DNA of 64,000 bases from Leeia aquatica (GCF_012641365.1 NZ_JABAIM010000001.1:744001-808000), one strand, 5' to 3'; shown: positions 44,928 to 53,770, counted from the first letter of the stretch. The notes: generated from the sequence alone by a model not told the origin. Numbers and translations: made by a program.

Positions 44928-45683
44928 TCAGCGGCGCTCGCGCAGCCATAGTCCAACCGCCAGCGCGGCATACGTCAGCGCGAACAGGCTGGTGGCGTGA
45001 ATGGTGGTGCGGACCAGCAGGGATTCGCTGCTGATGCCGGGCCAGGCGTCGCGCAGGCTGAGCAGGGCGCCACCGGCAAAGGCCAGCAGCACCAGCAACA
45101 GCAGCCCACCCCAGCCGTGCAGCGGGTGGGGGTCGGTCGCCGTTGCACGCTCCGGCATCACCCTGCGCAGCCAGCGGCGATAAGCCACCGTCAGCACGCC
45201 AACGCCGAACAGCGTACTGCCATGCTGCAGCACGCTGTACACGGCCACCGTTCGGCCGCCCAGCACCAGCAGCGGTTCCCGCAGTACCGGCCAGGTCTGC
45301 ACGAATAAGCCGTGGTAGTGGGTGGCGGCGTCCCACACGATATGCGTGGCCGCCCCCAGTAGCAGCGCCAGCAGCATGCGCAGCAGGTCCATTCCTGGCC
45401 AGAAGCAGGGGCGCGGTGCGTGCCGCCACGCGCTGCGATGTGGCTCGGGTAGCGGCGCGCTCCACAGCGGCAACAGCAGCACCAGCAACCACGCCAGCGG
45501 CAGCACCACCGGCAGGCAATGGGTGACCAGCCCGCTCACCGTATGCGCCTGAGTCGCCCAGTCAAACCGTCCGATGTAGTAGCCCAGATCTGGCGCAATA
45601 CTGCCCAGCGCCAGCCCGGTCAGGGGCAGCTTGAGCCGTTGCAAGGGCAAGACCGCGGCGAGGTGGGCAAAGGTCCAGGGCAT
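44928..45683 (-). CDS. DUF4184 membrane protein
   Basis: 251 residues starting MPWTFAHLAAVLPLQRLKLP, with GLALGSIAPDLGYYI and ATHIVWDAATHYHG. These are DUF4184 landmarks and include several His and Asp residues in membrane segments. Six or so membrane helices. The start gives the canonical MP-TF-H opening; an in-frame ATG-like start upstream would add an unrelated leader. Function unknown. Confidence 0.85.
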   Translation of the reverse strand: MPWTFAHLAAVLPLQRLKLPLTGLALGSIAPDLGYYIGRFDWATQAHTVSGLVTHCLPVVLPLAWLLVLLLPLWSAPLPEPHRSAWRHAPRPCFWPGMDLLRMLLALLLGAATHIVWDAATHYHGLFVQTWPVLREPLLVLGGRTVAVYSVLQHGSTLFGVGVLTVAYRRWLRRVMPERATATDPHPLHGWGGLLLLVLLAFAGGALLSLRDAWPGISSESLLVRTTIHATSLFALTYAALAVGLWLRERR

Positions 45684-45964
45684 GGGGATTGAGAACGGAA
45701 CTTCGGCAGTGTCCGGAAGCTTGCGAACCAAAATGAAAGTGCGCGACAATCCAAAGATGACAGAGCCCCTTTGCAGAGGGGCACCGTCATAATCGTTGAC
45801 ACTGGCAAGCAGGCAACAATGATTGTGCTTTGGCTAGATGGGAAAATTTAGCAAAGTACTAAGCAGCATAATCTACGTTTCCTGCCAAAAAGAGTCAAGT
45901 AATTTATATACACATTTCGTTCAAAATCGAGCGAATTTTGTGTATCTTTTTTTGGAGATTCATA
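45684..45964. other. AT-rich intergenic stretch, mostly non-coding
   Basis: GC falls sharply after 45820. The stretch includes a small hairpin (GCCCCT at 45765-45770 with AGGGGC at 45777-45782) and, near 45930, the near-palindrome CAAAATCGAGCGAATTTTG just ahead of a TGTATCT/T-rich segment that may be a promoter for the short frame at 45965. No convincing longer gene is seen. Confidence 0.4.
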
Positions 45965-46111
45965 GTGGTAAAAGTACACATAAAAATTCGACTTCAGTGG
46001 GTAAAGCGCCCTTTTTTCAAGGTGTTAACCACCATCATCCTCGCCTCCAGCCTCAGCACGGATGTTCCGCCCTCTCAGCCAACATCCCCAGCGGCAAGTA
46101 TGTCCACATGA
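45965..46111 (+). CDS. possible 48-aa basic small protein
   Basis: A GTG start with GGAG seven bases upstream opens a 48-codon frame: VVKVHIKIRLQWVKRPFFKV, then a short hydrophobic stretch (LTTIILASSL) and a Ser/Pro-rich tail. The basic N-terminus plus hydrophobic core suggests a secreted or membrane-active peptide. A 38-nt hairpin follows the stop. Support is only the ribosome site, position and AT-rich context; a larger overlapping frame from 45838 lacks a ribosome site. Confidence 0.33.
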   Translation: MVKVHIKIRLQWVKRPFFKVLTTIILASSLSTDVPPSQPTSPAASMST

Positions 46112-46129
46112 TTTAACAGAGCATCTTAA

Positions 46130-46167
46130 GCAAACATCATTTGCAGAACTCTGCATGTGATGTTTGC
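46130..46167. terminator. long two-part hairpin after the small AT-rich frame
   Basis: GCAAACATCA pairs with TGATGTTTGC, then two mismatched bases on each side, then TGCAGA pairs with TCTGCA around AC. The 38-nt structure is nearly perfect. There is no T-run next to it, so it may be an attenuator or part of a small RNA rather than a classical terminator. The rest of 46112-46333 shows nothing else I can identify. Confidence 0.5.
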
Positions 46168-46333
46168 TGCGCCTTGACAGCCCGCCCTCCGCGCTGCCAG
46201 ACTATCCCTGCCTTTCCTTTCAGGATTCGCCGTAAGCGTTTACGTCAATCAACGCACCCATGCTGCCGGTCTGTCCGGTGCAGCGGCCGTCTGGCCGGGT
46301 GCTTGATGTGGCTGGCTTGAGGAGAATCCTGCA

Positions 46334-46597
46334 ATGCAATCCGTTGATGCTGTTACCCCCCGTTCGCGCAAGTTGCCGGCCCGTTATGCTGGTATTGTGA
46401 TGCCGTTTCTGCTGTCCCTGCTGATGACCTGCGTGGTGTCGCTGATCAGTACCCTGCGCAATGTGGGCTGGGTGGATCATTTTGCCAGCCGCTGGCTGAG
46501 TGCCTGGGGCATTTCGTGGCTGATTGCCTTCCCTGTCCTGCTGCTGGTGCTGCCGGTGGTGCGCAAGCTGACAGCCATGCTGGTGGAAAAGGCTTAA
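46334..46597 (+). CDS. DUF2798 membrane protein
   Basis: 87 residues with two membrane helices (about 19-42 and 57-76) and the DUF2798 features MPFLLSLLMTCVVSLISTLRN and WLSAWGISWLIAFPVLLLVLPVVRKL. Function of the family is unknown. GGAG precedes the ATG. Monocistronic by spacing. Confidence 0.88.
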   Translation: MQSVDAVTPRSRKLPARYAGIVMPFLLSLLMTCVVSLISTLRNVGWVDHFASRWLSAWGISWLIAFPVLLLVLPVVRKLTAMLVEKA

Positions 46598-46717
46598 GCC
46601 GTTGTGATGTTGCCCGCGCCCGGCTTGTGTTAGTCTGTGCCCGCTGCCGGGCTGGGCGCGGGAACCTTTGGCGGGCCTGCGGGGACCAAGCATGGTTGGC
46701 TTTTCCATCAAGGACAA

Positions 46718-47164
46718 ATGACGATGCGTAAACTTTTGCCGGTCGCCCTGTTGTTGTGCGGCCTGTCTGCCCAAGCGGCGGAGTGGGCCCGTGTGGGTAA
46801 CGATAACCGGATCGACCTGAGCGCGGTGAAGCTCAAGAGTGGCTCGGTGACGTATCAGGTGCGCTGGGACAACCCGAAAGATGCGAACGACTATATGTTC
46901 ACGGAGATCGTGGCCAACTGTAAATCGGGTGATACCTATTTCTCGCGCATCTATGAGCATCACCCCGGCAAGAAAGCGGCTTTCCGCAAGCCGACCGGTG
47001 AGAGCGCCAAGCATGGCAACCCGCCCAAGGATTCGCCGATTGGTTTCCTGAACAACCTGTTCTGCAGCGGGCAAGCCAGCGTGAAAACCATTGAAGAGGC
47101 GCTGTATCAGGCACCGGCTGAAAGCACTGCGCCCAGCCCGGAAAAACCGGCCAGCGCGCCGTAA
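46718..47164 (+). CDS. surface-adhesin-E-like secreted protein (paralogue 1)
   Basis: Signal peptide MTMRKLLPVALLLCGLSAQA, then EWARVGNDNRIDLSAVKLKS and RWDNPKDANDYMFTEIVANC, which fit the surface-adhesin E (PF16747) type: WxRVG, a DLSxVK strand and one conserved disulfide (NCKSGD with LFCSGQ). The C-terminus is Pro/Ser-rich. Outer-surface or periplasmic location is expected. First of three tandem paralogues; each has its own signal and ribosome site. Confidence 0.75.
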   Translation: MTMRKLLPVALLLCGLSAQAAEWARVGNDNRIDLSAVKLKSGSVTYQVRWDNPKDANDYMFTEIVANCKSGDTYFSRIYEHHPGKKAAFRKPTGESAKHGNPPKDSPIGFLNNLFCSGQASVKTIEEALYQAPAESTAPSPEKPASAP

Positions 47165-47256
47165 ACCGGCTTTGCCATGGTGGCCGGTCAGCCGTACCGG
47201 CCCAACTTGGCGTGCTGCTCAAGGCAGCCCCCCCCATGACACACCTGCGGATACCC

Positions 47257-47751
47257 ATGCCCAGACTGTTGCCGATCGCCCTGCTGCTGTGCGCCCTGTC
47301 GGCTCATGCCGAGTCATGGGCGCGGGTAGGTGAGCATAGCCGGGTCGATCTAGCAGCGCTGAAGTACCGCAATGCTTCAGTGATCTACCCCATCCGCTGG
47401 GATAACCCGGATGATGCAAACGACTACCTGTTCATTGAGGTGGCGACGGATTGCAAATCCACCCTCACCCGCTTCCCGCGTCTGTATCTGCATCGCCCGG
47501 ATGGTCCAACGGGCTTCCACAAGCCGCACGATGCGCTGGTTCAGCCGATACGGCTGGGTTGGGGCAGAGGGGCGCCGCTCCCTCCTGTCACGCGGCCGGT
47601 GAAGTTGGCCCTGGGTTCGGAGCTTGGTTTTCTGAGCCGCAAGCTATGCGCAGGCGGGGCCGATGCCGCCAGCATCGAAAACGCGCTGTTCCCGCCGCCG
47701 CTGGTTGATATCATGCCCTATGAACCGCCAAAAGCCGCTAGCGTGCCTTAA
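47257..47751 (+). CDS. surface-adhesin-E-like secreted protein (paralogue 2)
   Basis: Signal peptide MPRLLPIALLLCALSAHA and ESWARVGEHSRVDLAALKYR, IRWDNPDDANDYLFIEVATD with CKSTLTR. It is the closest relative of paralogue 1 but has a longer Pro-rich insert (LGWGRGAPLPPVTRP) in the middle. Disulfide Cys pair conserved (DCKS, KLCAGG). ATG 47236 would extend the N-terminus. Role in adhesion is an inference from family. Confidence 0.72.
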   Translation: MPRLLPIALLLCALSAHAESWARVGEHSRVDLAALKYRNASVIYPIRWDNPDDANDYLFIEVATDCKSTLTRFPRLYLHRPDGPTGFHKPHDALVQPIRLGWGRGAPLPPVTRPVKLALGSELGFLSRKLCAGGADAASIENALFPPPLVDIMPYEPPKAASVP

Positions 47752-47795
47752 GTCGTGTTACCCTGCTCTGCTGCTGCCCCCATCATGGAACCCGC

Positions 47796-48194
47796 ATGCG
47801 TACTGCCCTGCCCCTTGCCCTGCTGCTGAGCGCACTGCCGCTGCATGCCGAGAACTGGGCCTGGCTGAATGGCACCATGCGACTGGATCTGGATGCGGTG
47901 CGTACGCAGCAGAGCCTGATCAGCTATCAGGTCCGGCTGGATCATCAGTTCGACCCAGAGGACTTCACCCTGTATGAAACGACGGTGGATTGCAGCACCG
48001 GCGATACCTGGCTGACGGCACGCGAGGAGCATCACCCCGGCCATCCGCCAGTCATCAGCAAGCTGGCCCCCGAGCAAATACGGCGGACCCCCGCCAGCAG
48101 CAAATCCATGGCGGGGGTGCTGAACACCCTGCTGTGCAACGGCAAGCCCGATGTGGCTACCATCGAGCGGGAAATGGAAAAGCTGGCCCCCTGA
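47796..48194 (+). CDS. surface-adhesin-E-like secreted protein (paralogue 3)
   Basis: Signal peptide MRTALPLALLLSALPLHA, then ENWAWLNGTMRLDLDAVRTQ, DHQFDPEDFTLYETTVDCST and LNTLLCNGKPDVATIE. The conserved cysteines (VDCSTG and LLCNG) match paralogues 1 and 2. More diverged than those two. Third gene of the tandem cluster. Confidence 0.72.
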   Translation: MRTALPLALLLSALPLHAENWAWLNGTMRLDLDAVRTQQSLISYQVRLDHQFDPEDFTLYETTVDCSTGDTWLTAREEHHPGHPPVISKLAPEQIRRTPASSKSMAGVLNTLLCNGKPDVATIEREMEKLAP

Positions 48195-48202
48195 GCAACC
48201 AG

Positions 48203-48568
48203 TCAGTCGCTACTGCTGTCGCTACTGTCACTGCTATCGCAGCTGTCATGATCGTCGTCGCTGCTGCCCCCTGGATCGCTGCTGTCGTTCACGCAAGCCG
48301 CCTCGGATGGGGGATCAGCAGATGAGTCCCACGTGTTACTGCTGCTGTAGCTGAGGTCAGGCCCATCATCATCGTCACTCATGGATGCGCCAGCCCACCC
48401 TGCCCCACCCAGCATGGCCTGCGCCAACAGCAGCCCCAGCAGCGGTAGCGCCCAGATCATCAGCACCGGCCCCATTCGCCGCCCGCCCAGTTCAGCCGAT
48501 TGCAGCACACGCCACGTCATCAGCAGGTTGGCTATCAACAAAGCGATGATCAGTATTTTCAGGGTCAT
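48203..48568 (-). CDS. small membrane protein with an Asp/Ser tail
   Basis: Two hydrophobic segments (LKILIIALLIANLLMTWRV; GPVLMIWALPLLGLLLAQAM) followed by a C-terminal low-complexity tail of Ser and Asp (DDDHDSCDSSDSSDSSSD). The tail could bind cations or be a repeat artefact. No family recognised. Converges on the adhesin cluster eight bases away. Confidence 0.6.
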   Translation of the reverse strand: MTLKILIIALLIANLLMTWRVLQSAELGGRRMGPVLMIWALPLLGLLLAQAMLGGAGWAGASMSDDDDGPDLSYSSSNTWDSSADPPSEAACVNDSSDPGGSSDDDHDSCDSSDSSDSSSD

Positions 48569-48595
48569 GGCAGCGCCACCTTTCCGGTTAATCCA

Positions 48596-49468
48596 TCAAA
48601 CGGCTGATCCCGCACCACCGTCTTGCCCGCCGGGCTGGATTCGCAAGCGGCATGACCGGGACTGGGCATAGGCCAGCACCGCAATCATTCGCTCCAGCAG
48701 CACCCTTTCGCCTGATGGATGCACCTGCGCCAGCCAGGGCAGCAAGGCAGCCAGCGCCTGCGCCACGGCGGCGGGTGACAAGTCGTTCTCATCCTTAAGG
48801 GCGCACAGCGATGCTGCAGCCGGTTCGTCCAGCCGGTGCAGCAATCGCATCGCTGCGGGCCACTCCTCATGGCGAAGGCTGCCGATCAACTGCGGCACGC
48901 CATCAACCACGGCCTCATCCACCGCCCGCCAGCACACTGCAAGCGCCGCGTCGGTACTGTCCCCATCCGCACATTGTGCGTTCACCCAGGCACGGAAGGT
49001 CGGGAAAGCCGCCTCAGCCTCCGCCACAATCCGGGAAACGGGCCGCTTGCGGCTGGGAGCATGTTGTTTGGCAAACCGCTTGAAGGCTTTGACCCGCTTG
49101 CGGGTATCGTCCGGGTAGCTGACGGCCTCGGCAGCAGCGTGGCCCTGCGCCAGCAGCCACAGATAATCGTCGAAATCACGCGCCGCCACGCCTCGCTCAC
49201 CCTCGGAGCCCAGGAACACCACCGGCTGCATCAGCAACGGCAGATCAGGCAACACCTGCCAGAAGGCCGTCATCCCGCCCGCGCCATCTTCTGCAAACAC
49301 CTTCAGGCTACTGCCATCAGCCTCCGGATTGCCAGTCCAGGCCCGGAACCAGCGCTTGGTTTCTTTCTTGGGTAGAAAGGCCGACAGCGGCTCAAAATAA
49401 AGGCCATCGTCCTCATCGGTGTCATAGTCCAGCGCGTGCAGCTCAGCCAGCAAAGGGGGAAATTTCAT
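48596..49468 (-). CDS. SUKH-like (SMI1/KNR4) protein
   Basis: 290 residues. The N-terminal half has EPLSAFLPKKETKRWFRAWT, VFAEDGAGGMTAFWQV and VVFLGSEGERGVAARDFDDYLWLLAQG, matching SUKH (SMI1/KNR4) domains; the GSEG then FDDYL order is characteristic. SUKH domains are immunity proteins against polymorphic toxins. The C-terminal 140 residues are helical and not recognised. No cognate toxin gene is beside it. Confidence 0.72.
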   Translation of the reverse strand: MKFPPLLAELHALDYDTDEDDGLYFEPLSAFLPKKETKRWFRAWTGNPEADGSSLKVFAEDGAGGMTAFWQVLPDLPLLMQPVVFLGSEGERGVAARDFDDYLWLLAQGHAAAEAVSYPDDTRKRVKAFKRFAKQHAPSRKRPVSRIVAEAEAAFPTFRAWVNAQCADGDSTDAALAVCWRAVDEAVVDGVPQLIGSLRHEEWPAAMRLLHRLDEPAAASLCALKDENDLSPAAVAQALAALLPWLAQVHPSGERVLLERMIAVLAYAQSRSCRLRIQPGGQDGGAGSAV

Positions 49469-49624
49469 GGTCCATCCACTTTAATACCAGGGGCAATTCG
49501 CCTACAGCATAGCAGTGTCGTGCCGCTCGGAGTGCCCCATCACCGAACAACAAGGTAACAGGAACCAAGATCATACTTTCCGGTCTGTGAGGGGAAACCT
49601 GCTGACCTGCTCCGGAGCCCACCC

Positions 49625-50359
49625 ATGCGCCGCATAGCCCTTACACTGACCTGCGCCCTCAGCCTGCTTGCCACCACTTCGCACGCAGCCGCCCTGCGCG
49701 CCTGGGGACCGGAGCAGGTGGTGGGTGCTCCCAATACACCGGGACAGGGTGATTTCGTCACCGCCTGGGCTTCGCTCAGCGAGGATGGGCAGATGGAATG
49801 GTTGCTGCTGGACTACGCCCGCAGCGTGGTCCCCAGCCAGCTGCGGGTGTTTGAGACCTTCAACCCCGGCGCGGTGATCAAAGTCACCGCACTGGATGCG
49901 CAAGGCAAGGAAACCCCGCTATGGGAAGGTCAGGACCCGCTCTTGGGGAACACGGGGCACGTGGCGGAGCTACCCTTGAACGGCAAGCGCCCCACACGCC
50001 AGATCAAGCTCTATCTGGATTCCGTCAAGGTGGCAGGCTGGAATGAGATCGACGCAGTGGAGCTGATTGGCCGTGATGGCAGCCGCCAGTGGGTACAGCA
50101 AGCCCGCGCCAGCTCCAGCTATGCCGAAGCGGACAATACCGGCGACACATCGACCAGCTACACCCCGGCAGCGGATGGCCTCAACGCATACCTCGGCAAA
50201 ACGCTGCGCATCGAGCTGGACAACCGGCAAGTAGTACGCGGCATCCTGCAAGCCAGCAGCCCGACCTTCCTGACGGTAGAGGACAAGCCAAACAAACGCC
50301 GCCTGCTCATCCCCACCGCCCGTGTCCTGCTGATCGAGGTACCCTATTCGTCACGCTGA
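49625..50359 (+). CDS. secreted discoidin-like (F5/8 type C) domain protein
   Basis: Signal peptide MRRIALTLTCALSLLATTSHA, then ALRAWGPEQVVGAPNTPGQG, EWLLLDYARSVVPSQLRVFE, VIKVTALDAQGKETPLWEG and WNEIDAVELIGRDG, a F5/8-type-C jelly-roll pattern of about residues 25-155. The C-terminal 80 residues (YLGKTLRIELDNRQVVRGIL) look like a small beta barrel, perhaps Sm-like or SH3-like. Binding to carbohydrate or surface is the family norm. Confidence 0.78.
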   Translation: MRRIALTLTCALSLLATTSHAAALRAWGPEQVVGAPNTPGQGDFVTAWASLSEDGQMEWLLLDYARSVVPSQLRVFETFNPGAVIKVTALDAQGKETPLWEGQDPLLGNTGHVAELPLNGKRPTRQIKLYLDSVKVAGWNEIDAVELIGRDGSRQWVQQARASSSYAEADNTGDTSTSYTPAADGLNAYLGKTLRIELDNRQVVRGILQASSPTFLTVEDKPNKRRLLIPTARVLLIEVPYSSR

Positions 50360-50370
50360 AGCGTGCAGGC

Positions 50371-50877
50371 TCAGCCAGGCGTGTTTTCAGCCTCCACCCG
50401 GACATCTACTGACCAGGATTGAATCCCCGAGGTGTTGCAGCCCCCCAGCCCCGTGTCACCGTAGGCGCCGATGGTCAGCACATGCGGCCCGGCAGCGGCG
50501 CGGATCAGGCGCGAGGCCGATGCACCGGGATGCAGCGCACCAAAGAAGTACGGGGTGGTGCCGCCATCCAGCACATCCAGAAACACCACATACATGATGG
50601 GGGCGCAATGGCTGCTGGGCGCACGCAGGCTGACCAGATAGAAGCCTTGGTCACCCTGATTGGCGGTAAAGCGGTGGGTGGCAAAGCGGCTGCACGAGGT
50701 CTGCCCTCCCGCGTTGGTATCCGCAGGCAGGCACGTAACCGCACCGGAATTCTGCCAGACCGGAAACTGGCGCGCTGCGGGTGGCAACGTGGTGGGCAAG
50801 GAAAATGGCCCGGCCCATATCACACCCCAAGTCAGCCATGTGGCCAAACCCAAAAGCAAACGTACCCCTGATGTCAT
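50371..50877 (-). CDS. secreted hypothetical protein with paired cysteines
   Basis: Signal peptide (GVRLLLGLATWLTWGVIWA) and a beta-rich mature domain with Cys at VTCLPAD, TSCSRFA, SHCAPI and GGCNTSG. No family recognised. ATG 50877 has GGAG at seven bases; ATG 50883 is too close to it. Converges on the discoidin gene. Confidence 0.65.
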   Translation of the reverse strand: MTSGVRLLLGLATWLTWGVIWAGPFSLPTTLPPAARQFPVWQNSGAVTCLPADTNAGGQTSCSRFATHRFTANQGDQGFYLVSLRAPSSHCAPIMYVVFLDVLDGGTTPYFFGALHPGASASRLIRAAAGPHVLTIGAYGDTGLGGCNTSGIQSWSVDVRVEAENTPG

Positions 50878-51095
50878 GAACATTCTCCTGCGCGCTGAAA
50901 GTGGGAAGACACTGCATGCGGGCTGGTGCCACGGAGGCCGGAGCCCAGTAGCGAATCACCCGCTGTCCCGATCAGACCCCACACCCATGTCAGCATGCCT
51001 GCAGTGCAAGCACCGCTACGGCGGCATGGTCAAATATGCCAAAGTCTTTAAAATGGGACATTGTCATGATAGCAGGACTATCACAGTCTGCCAGT

Positions 51096-51716
51096 TCAGC
51101 CCTGGCGCAAGGCCTCAAGCCGCGCCAGCGCCTTGGTCAGCTCCGCCCGGTTGCGGGCCAGCTTCATCCAGCGCGGCAGGCGCGACAGCATGGCGTAGTG
51201 ATGGGCGCCGTGGCGCTCACGTAGCGAGGCGTGGATATAGCTGGATAGCGCCGCCAGATGGCGCGGGTTGTATACCCACAGCGTACCGTGGCGGGTCGGT
51301 GTGGTCAGCCGTAGCGGCAGGCCAAAGTGCGGATCGCGGCACGACTCGGCTACATGAACCCGCCCCATCTCTACAGTTACCTGTGACGTCCGGCCACAGG
51401 CGGGGCACAGTGCAGGCCATTCGCCGGGCCGCTGTGCAGGCGCGGCCTCCCGCTGCACGCGCACGCTCAGCCATTTGTGCCCGCAATGCCTACAGGGCCG
51501 CCGCCCGTAAAACGCAACCGGCCCCACCCAATCCCCCGCCGCGCTCGTCAATAGTGCCAGGCACTGCCCACACCGAAACCGCGCATCCCAACGATACGGC
51601 GACCACGTCGCCCGTACCACCCCCGGCGCATCACAGCGCACGCAACGCACCCACACCTCATCGGCGTAGCTGTGCAGGGACTGATTATTGTCACGATGGC
51701 GGAGAGGGGTATTCAT
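51096..51716 (-). CDS. zinc-ribbon-rich protein with four Cys-X2-Cys pairs
   Basis: 206 residues: VRCVRCDA, FRCGQCLA, RPCRHCGHK and ALCPACGRT form two or more zinc ribbons in the first 115 residues. The C-terminus is helical and basic (YIHASLRERHGAHHYAMLSR; LARNRAELTKALARL), suited to nucleic-acid contact. Similar proteins occur in phage and accessory regions, but no name is known to me. Confidence 0.68.
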   Translation of the reverse strand: MNTPLRHRDNNQSLHSYADEVWVRCVRCDAPGVVRATWSPYRWDARFRCGQCLALLTSAAGDWVGPVAFYGRRPCRHCGHKWLSVRVQREAAPAQRPGEWPALCPACGRTSQVTVEMGRVHVAESCRDPHFGLPLRLTTPTRHGTLWVYNPRHLAALSSYIHASLRERHGAHHYAMLSRLPRWMKLARNRAELTKALARLEALRQG

Positions 51717-51724
51717 CTACAGGC

Positions 51725-52093
51725 TCACTCACCACCCTTGAACATGCCGACCACCTCACCAGCCTCATCTACTACGGCAGCACTGACGCCATGCGACATC
51801 GGGCGCAGGGTACTTTGCAACACGGTTTGGCAGCGCGCATCCGCCATCACCTGCTGTGACACCCGATACTCCGCCAGCCAATAGCGCGTATTGAGGTAAA
51901 AGTCTGCAATGTCCAACGGGTTGGCCGCCCGGACATGCCGGTATTGCTGGCATCCTGCAGCCTGCATGCGCATGCGGAGGGTCGCGGCGGATGCTGCATC
52001 CGGTAGCCCCACAGACAACGCATAGGCCAGGATGACCAGCAGGACATACAGGCTGCCACCTGTCCAAAGGATACGTGCTACAGATTTTGGCAT
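51725..52093 (-). CDS. single-span hypothetical protein, 122 aa
   Basis: N-terminal membrane helix (ILWTGGSLYVLLVILAYALS), then a soluble part with cysteines at GCQQYR and ARCQTV. ATG 52093 gives a clean signal anchor; earlier in-frame starts give none. Function unknown. Its start lies 44 bases after the Imm49-like gene stop. Confidence 0.6.
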   Translation of the reverse strand: MPKSVARILWTGGSLYVLLVILAYALSVGLPDAASAATLRMRMQAAGCQQYRHVRAANPLDIADFYLNTRYWLAEYRVSQQVMADARCQTVLQSTLRPMSHGVSAAVVDEAGEVVGMFKGGE

Positions 52094-52137
52094 GGCACTT
52101 TCACCATATCTCACCGGTAGACAGGCATGTCTTCTCG

Positions 52138-52971
52138 TCAGCCTTCCTCCAGAAATGAGTAGGGCTGCTCGTAGTGCGGCAAAGGTGTGCCATCCAGCCA
52201 CGCCAATGGCAAGTAGGGTGAATCAATGGTGACCGGATACCCCGCCAGGTGAGCAATCTTGGCGTAGATCACCGCGTAGCTGGAAATCAGCCCGTCAGTG
52301 AAACCACTTTCCAGATTGGATCGCCCGCGGATCACCGCAGGGGATACCAACTCCTGAAGTGCGGATTGCATCCCTTCCATATTGCCATCTGCCAAGGCCA
52401 GGAAGAACTGGTTATCCACTTGGAACCTCCGCTCGCTGTTGGCACCCGGCGGATCCGACAGGACCCGCTCGCAGCGGGTTTTGAGCCGCGACCACTCTTT
52501 GCGGAGGGCTACGATCGCGTTGTAAGCACGGAAATTCTCGGTCTTGTGATTCTCGACCCGGTCGAGGTTAAACAAGCGGTCGTAAGCAGTAAACCATTCA
52601 ATCACCCCGGGATGGTTGGACAGCAGAGGAAACAGCAAACCCAAGACCTGCGCGCCAGGGCTGCCCAAATTTTTTGAAAGTGGCAGATAGGCTTTTTCCA
52701 CGCTTGCGCAAACAAAGCTCCATTGACGTAGTGCATGAATATCTTGTTCAACGAACCAGCTACATACAGCTTCAGCAGACAAATAGCTGCTCAATCTAAG
52801 CAAACAGCCGCTTCGGCTTCCCGTACCCTCGGTTAGAAATTGAATGGCTCGCTTTATCCCTTCAACAGGGTCATGGAACCCCTCAAGATGACTTTTTACA
52901 TGCGCAATCCGGGCGCTTGCTTTTTCGTGATACTTCTTCATGTCAATAGGCTTGGTCATCTTTGGTCTCAT
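52138..52971 (-). CDS. Imm49-like immunity protein
   Basis: 277 residues, helical. IDMKKYHEKASARIAHVKSH, VENHKTENFRAYNAIVALRK, FFLALADGNMEGMQSALQEL and the C-terminal IDSPYLPLAWLDGTPLPHYE fit Imm49-type immunity proteins as I remember them. Such proteins neutralise co-encoded toxins; none is seen here. ATG 52971 or 52959 may be used. Follows the LRR gene by about 50 bases in the same orientation. Confidence 0.6.
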   Translation of the reverse strand: MRPKMTKPIDMKKYHEKASARIAHVKSHLEGFHDPVEGIKRAIQFLTEGTGSRSGCLLRLSSYLSAEAVCSWFVEQDIHALRQWSFVCASVEKAYLPLSKNLGSPGAQVLGLLFPLLSNHPGVIEWFTAYDRLFNLDRVENHKTENFRAYNAIVALRKEWSRLKTRCERVLSDPPGANSERRFQVDNQFFLALADGNMEGMQSALQELVSPAVIRGRSNLESGFTDGLISSYAVIYAKIAHLAGYPVTIDSPYLPLAWLDGTPLPHYEQPYSFLEEG

Positions 52972-53020
52972 GTCTATCGCCGGTAGACCGGCGTCAGTCT
53001 GAATGGTCACGACGGCGACA

Positions 53021-53770
53021 TCATGCCACATCGCCAGGCAGGAGCAGCCGGTCCAGCACATGGTCCTTCGCCAGCAGGGGCAGCGCCAGTAGCTGGGTGC
53101 GCTCCGCTTCGCTCAGTGGTACACCAATCAGCTTGAGCTGGCGTAGCGAGCGCAGCGTTGCCAGCTCGGCGTAGCTGCCTTGCTTCAGTTTGACCCAGAC
53201 CAGCCACAGGGCTTGCAGCGCGGGTAACTGGGTGAGGGGGTGCAAGGTGTCCAGCGGGGCTTTGCGGTTGGAGGCCACGCCGTCGCCACAGATGTTGAGC
53301 GCACTCAAGCGCTGCAAGGCTGCCACGGCGCGATAGTCGGATACTTTGTACAGCCCTTCCAGCGCCAGGCTTTGTAGTGTTTGCAAGCGGGCCAGCGGGG
53401 TGAGGTCGGTCACACCGGCTGCGCACAGGTGCAGGTGCTGCAAGGCGGTCAGACCGACGATGGCGCTCAGGTCGGTGATGCCACTCCACTTGATATACAG
53501 CCCCTCCAGCCGGGATTGCTGGCACAGGCTGTTGAACAGCGCTTGCGGCACCTTTGAATGCAGCCACAGCCGCCGCAATCCGGGGCGCGGTTGCGCGAAG
53601 AACTGGCACCAGGCTTCGACAATCTTTTTCTGCTGGCTGGCGGTATGGGTGTTGCCAAGCTGGGTACACACCAGCGCCAGGTCTTCACCGCCCTCGTACT
53701 CGCTGACCTCGGTGATGGCGGCGGGGCCGGGGTTGATGCGGGCGTGCCAGTAGGGCAAGTGCTGCGGCAT
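53021..53770 (-). CDS. leucine-rich repeat protein
   Basis: 249 residues. Successive LRR units of about 23 residues: LRRLWLHSKVPQALF, LEGLYIKWSGITDLSAI, LQHLHLCAAGVTDLTPLARL, LQSLALEGLYKVSDYRAVAA, LSALNICGDG and LQALWLVWVKLKQG. No signal peptide, so probably cytoplasmic. Leucine-rich repeats mediate protein binding; partner unknown. Adjacent to the Imm49-like gene. Confidence 0.8.
   Translation of the reverse strand: MPQHLPYWHARINPGPAAITEVSEYEGGEDLALVCTQLGNTHTASQQKKIVEAWCQFFAQPRPGLRRLWLHSKVPQALFNSLCQQSRLEGLYIKWSGITDLSAIVGLTALQHLHLCAAGVTDLTPLARLQTLQSLALEGLYKVSDYRAVAALQRLSALNICGDGVASNRKAPLDTLHPLTQLPALQALWLVWVKLKQGSYAELATLRSLRQLKLIGVPLSEAERTQLLALPLLAKDHVLDRLLLPGDVA

Noticed and set aside
45838-46116. 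A 92-codon plus-strand frame starting at 45838
   Set aside because: No ribosome site and irregular amino acid use; the overlapping GTG frame at 45965 has a well-placed GGAG and is preferred, itself at low confidence.
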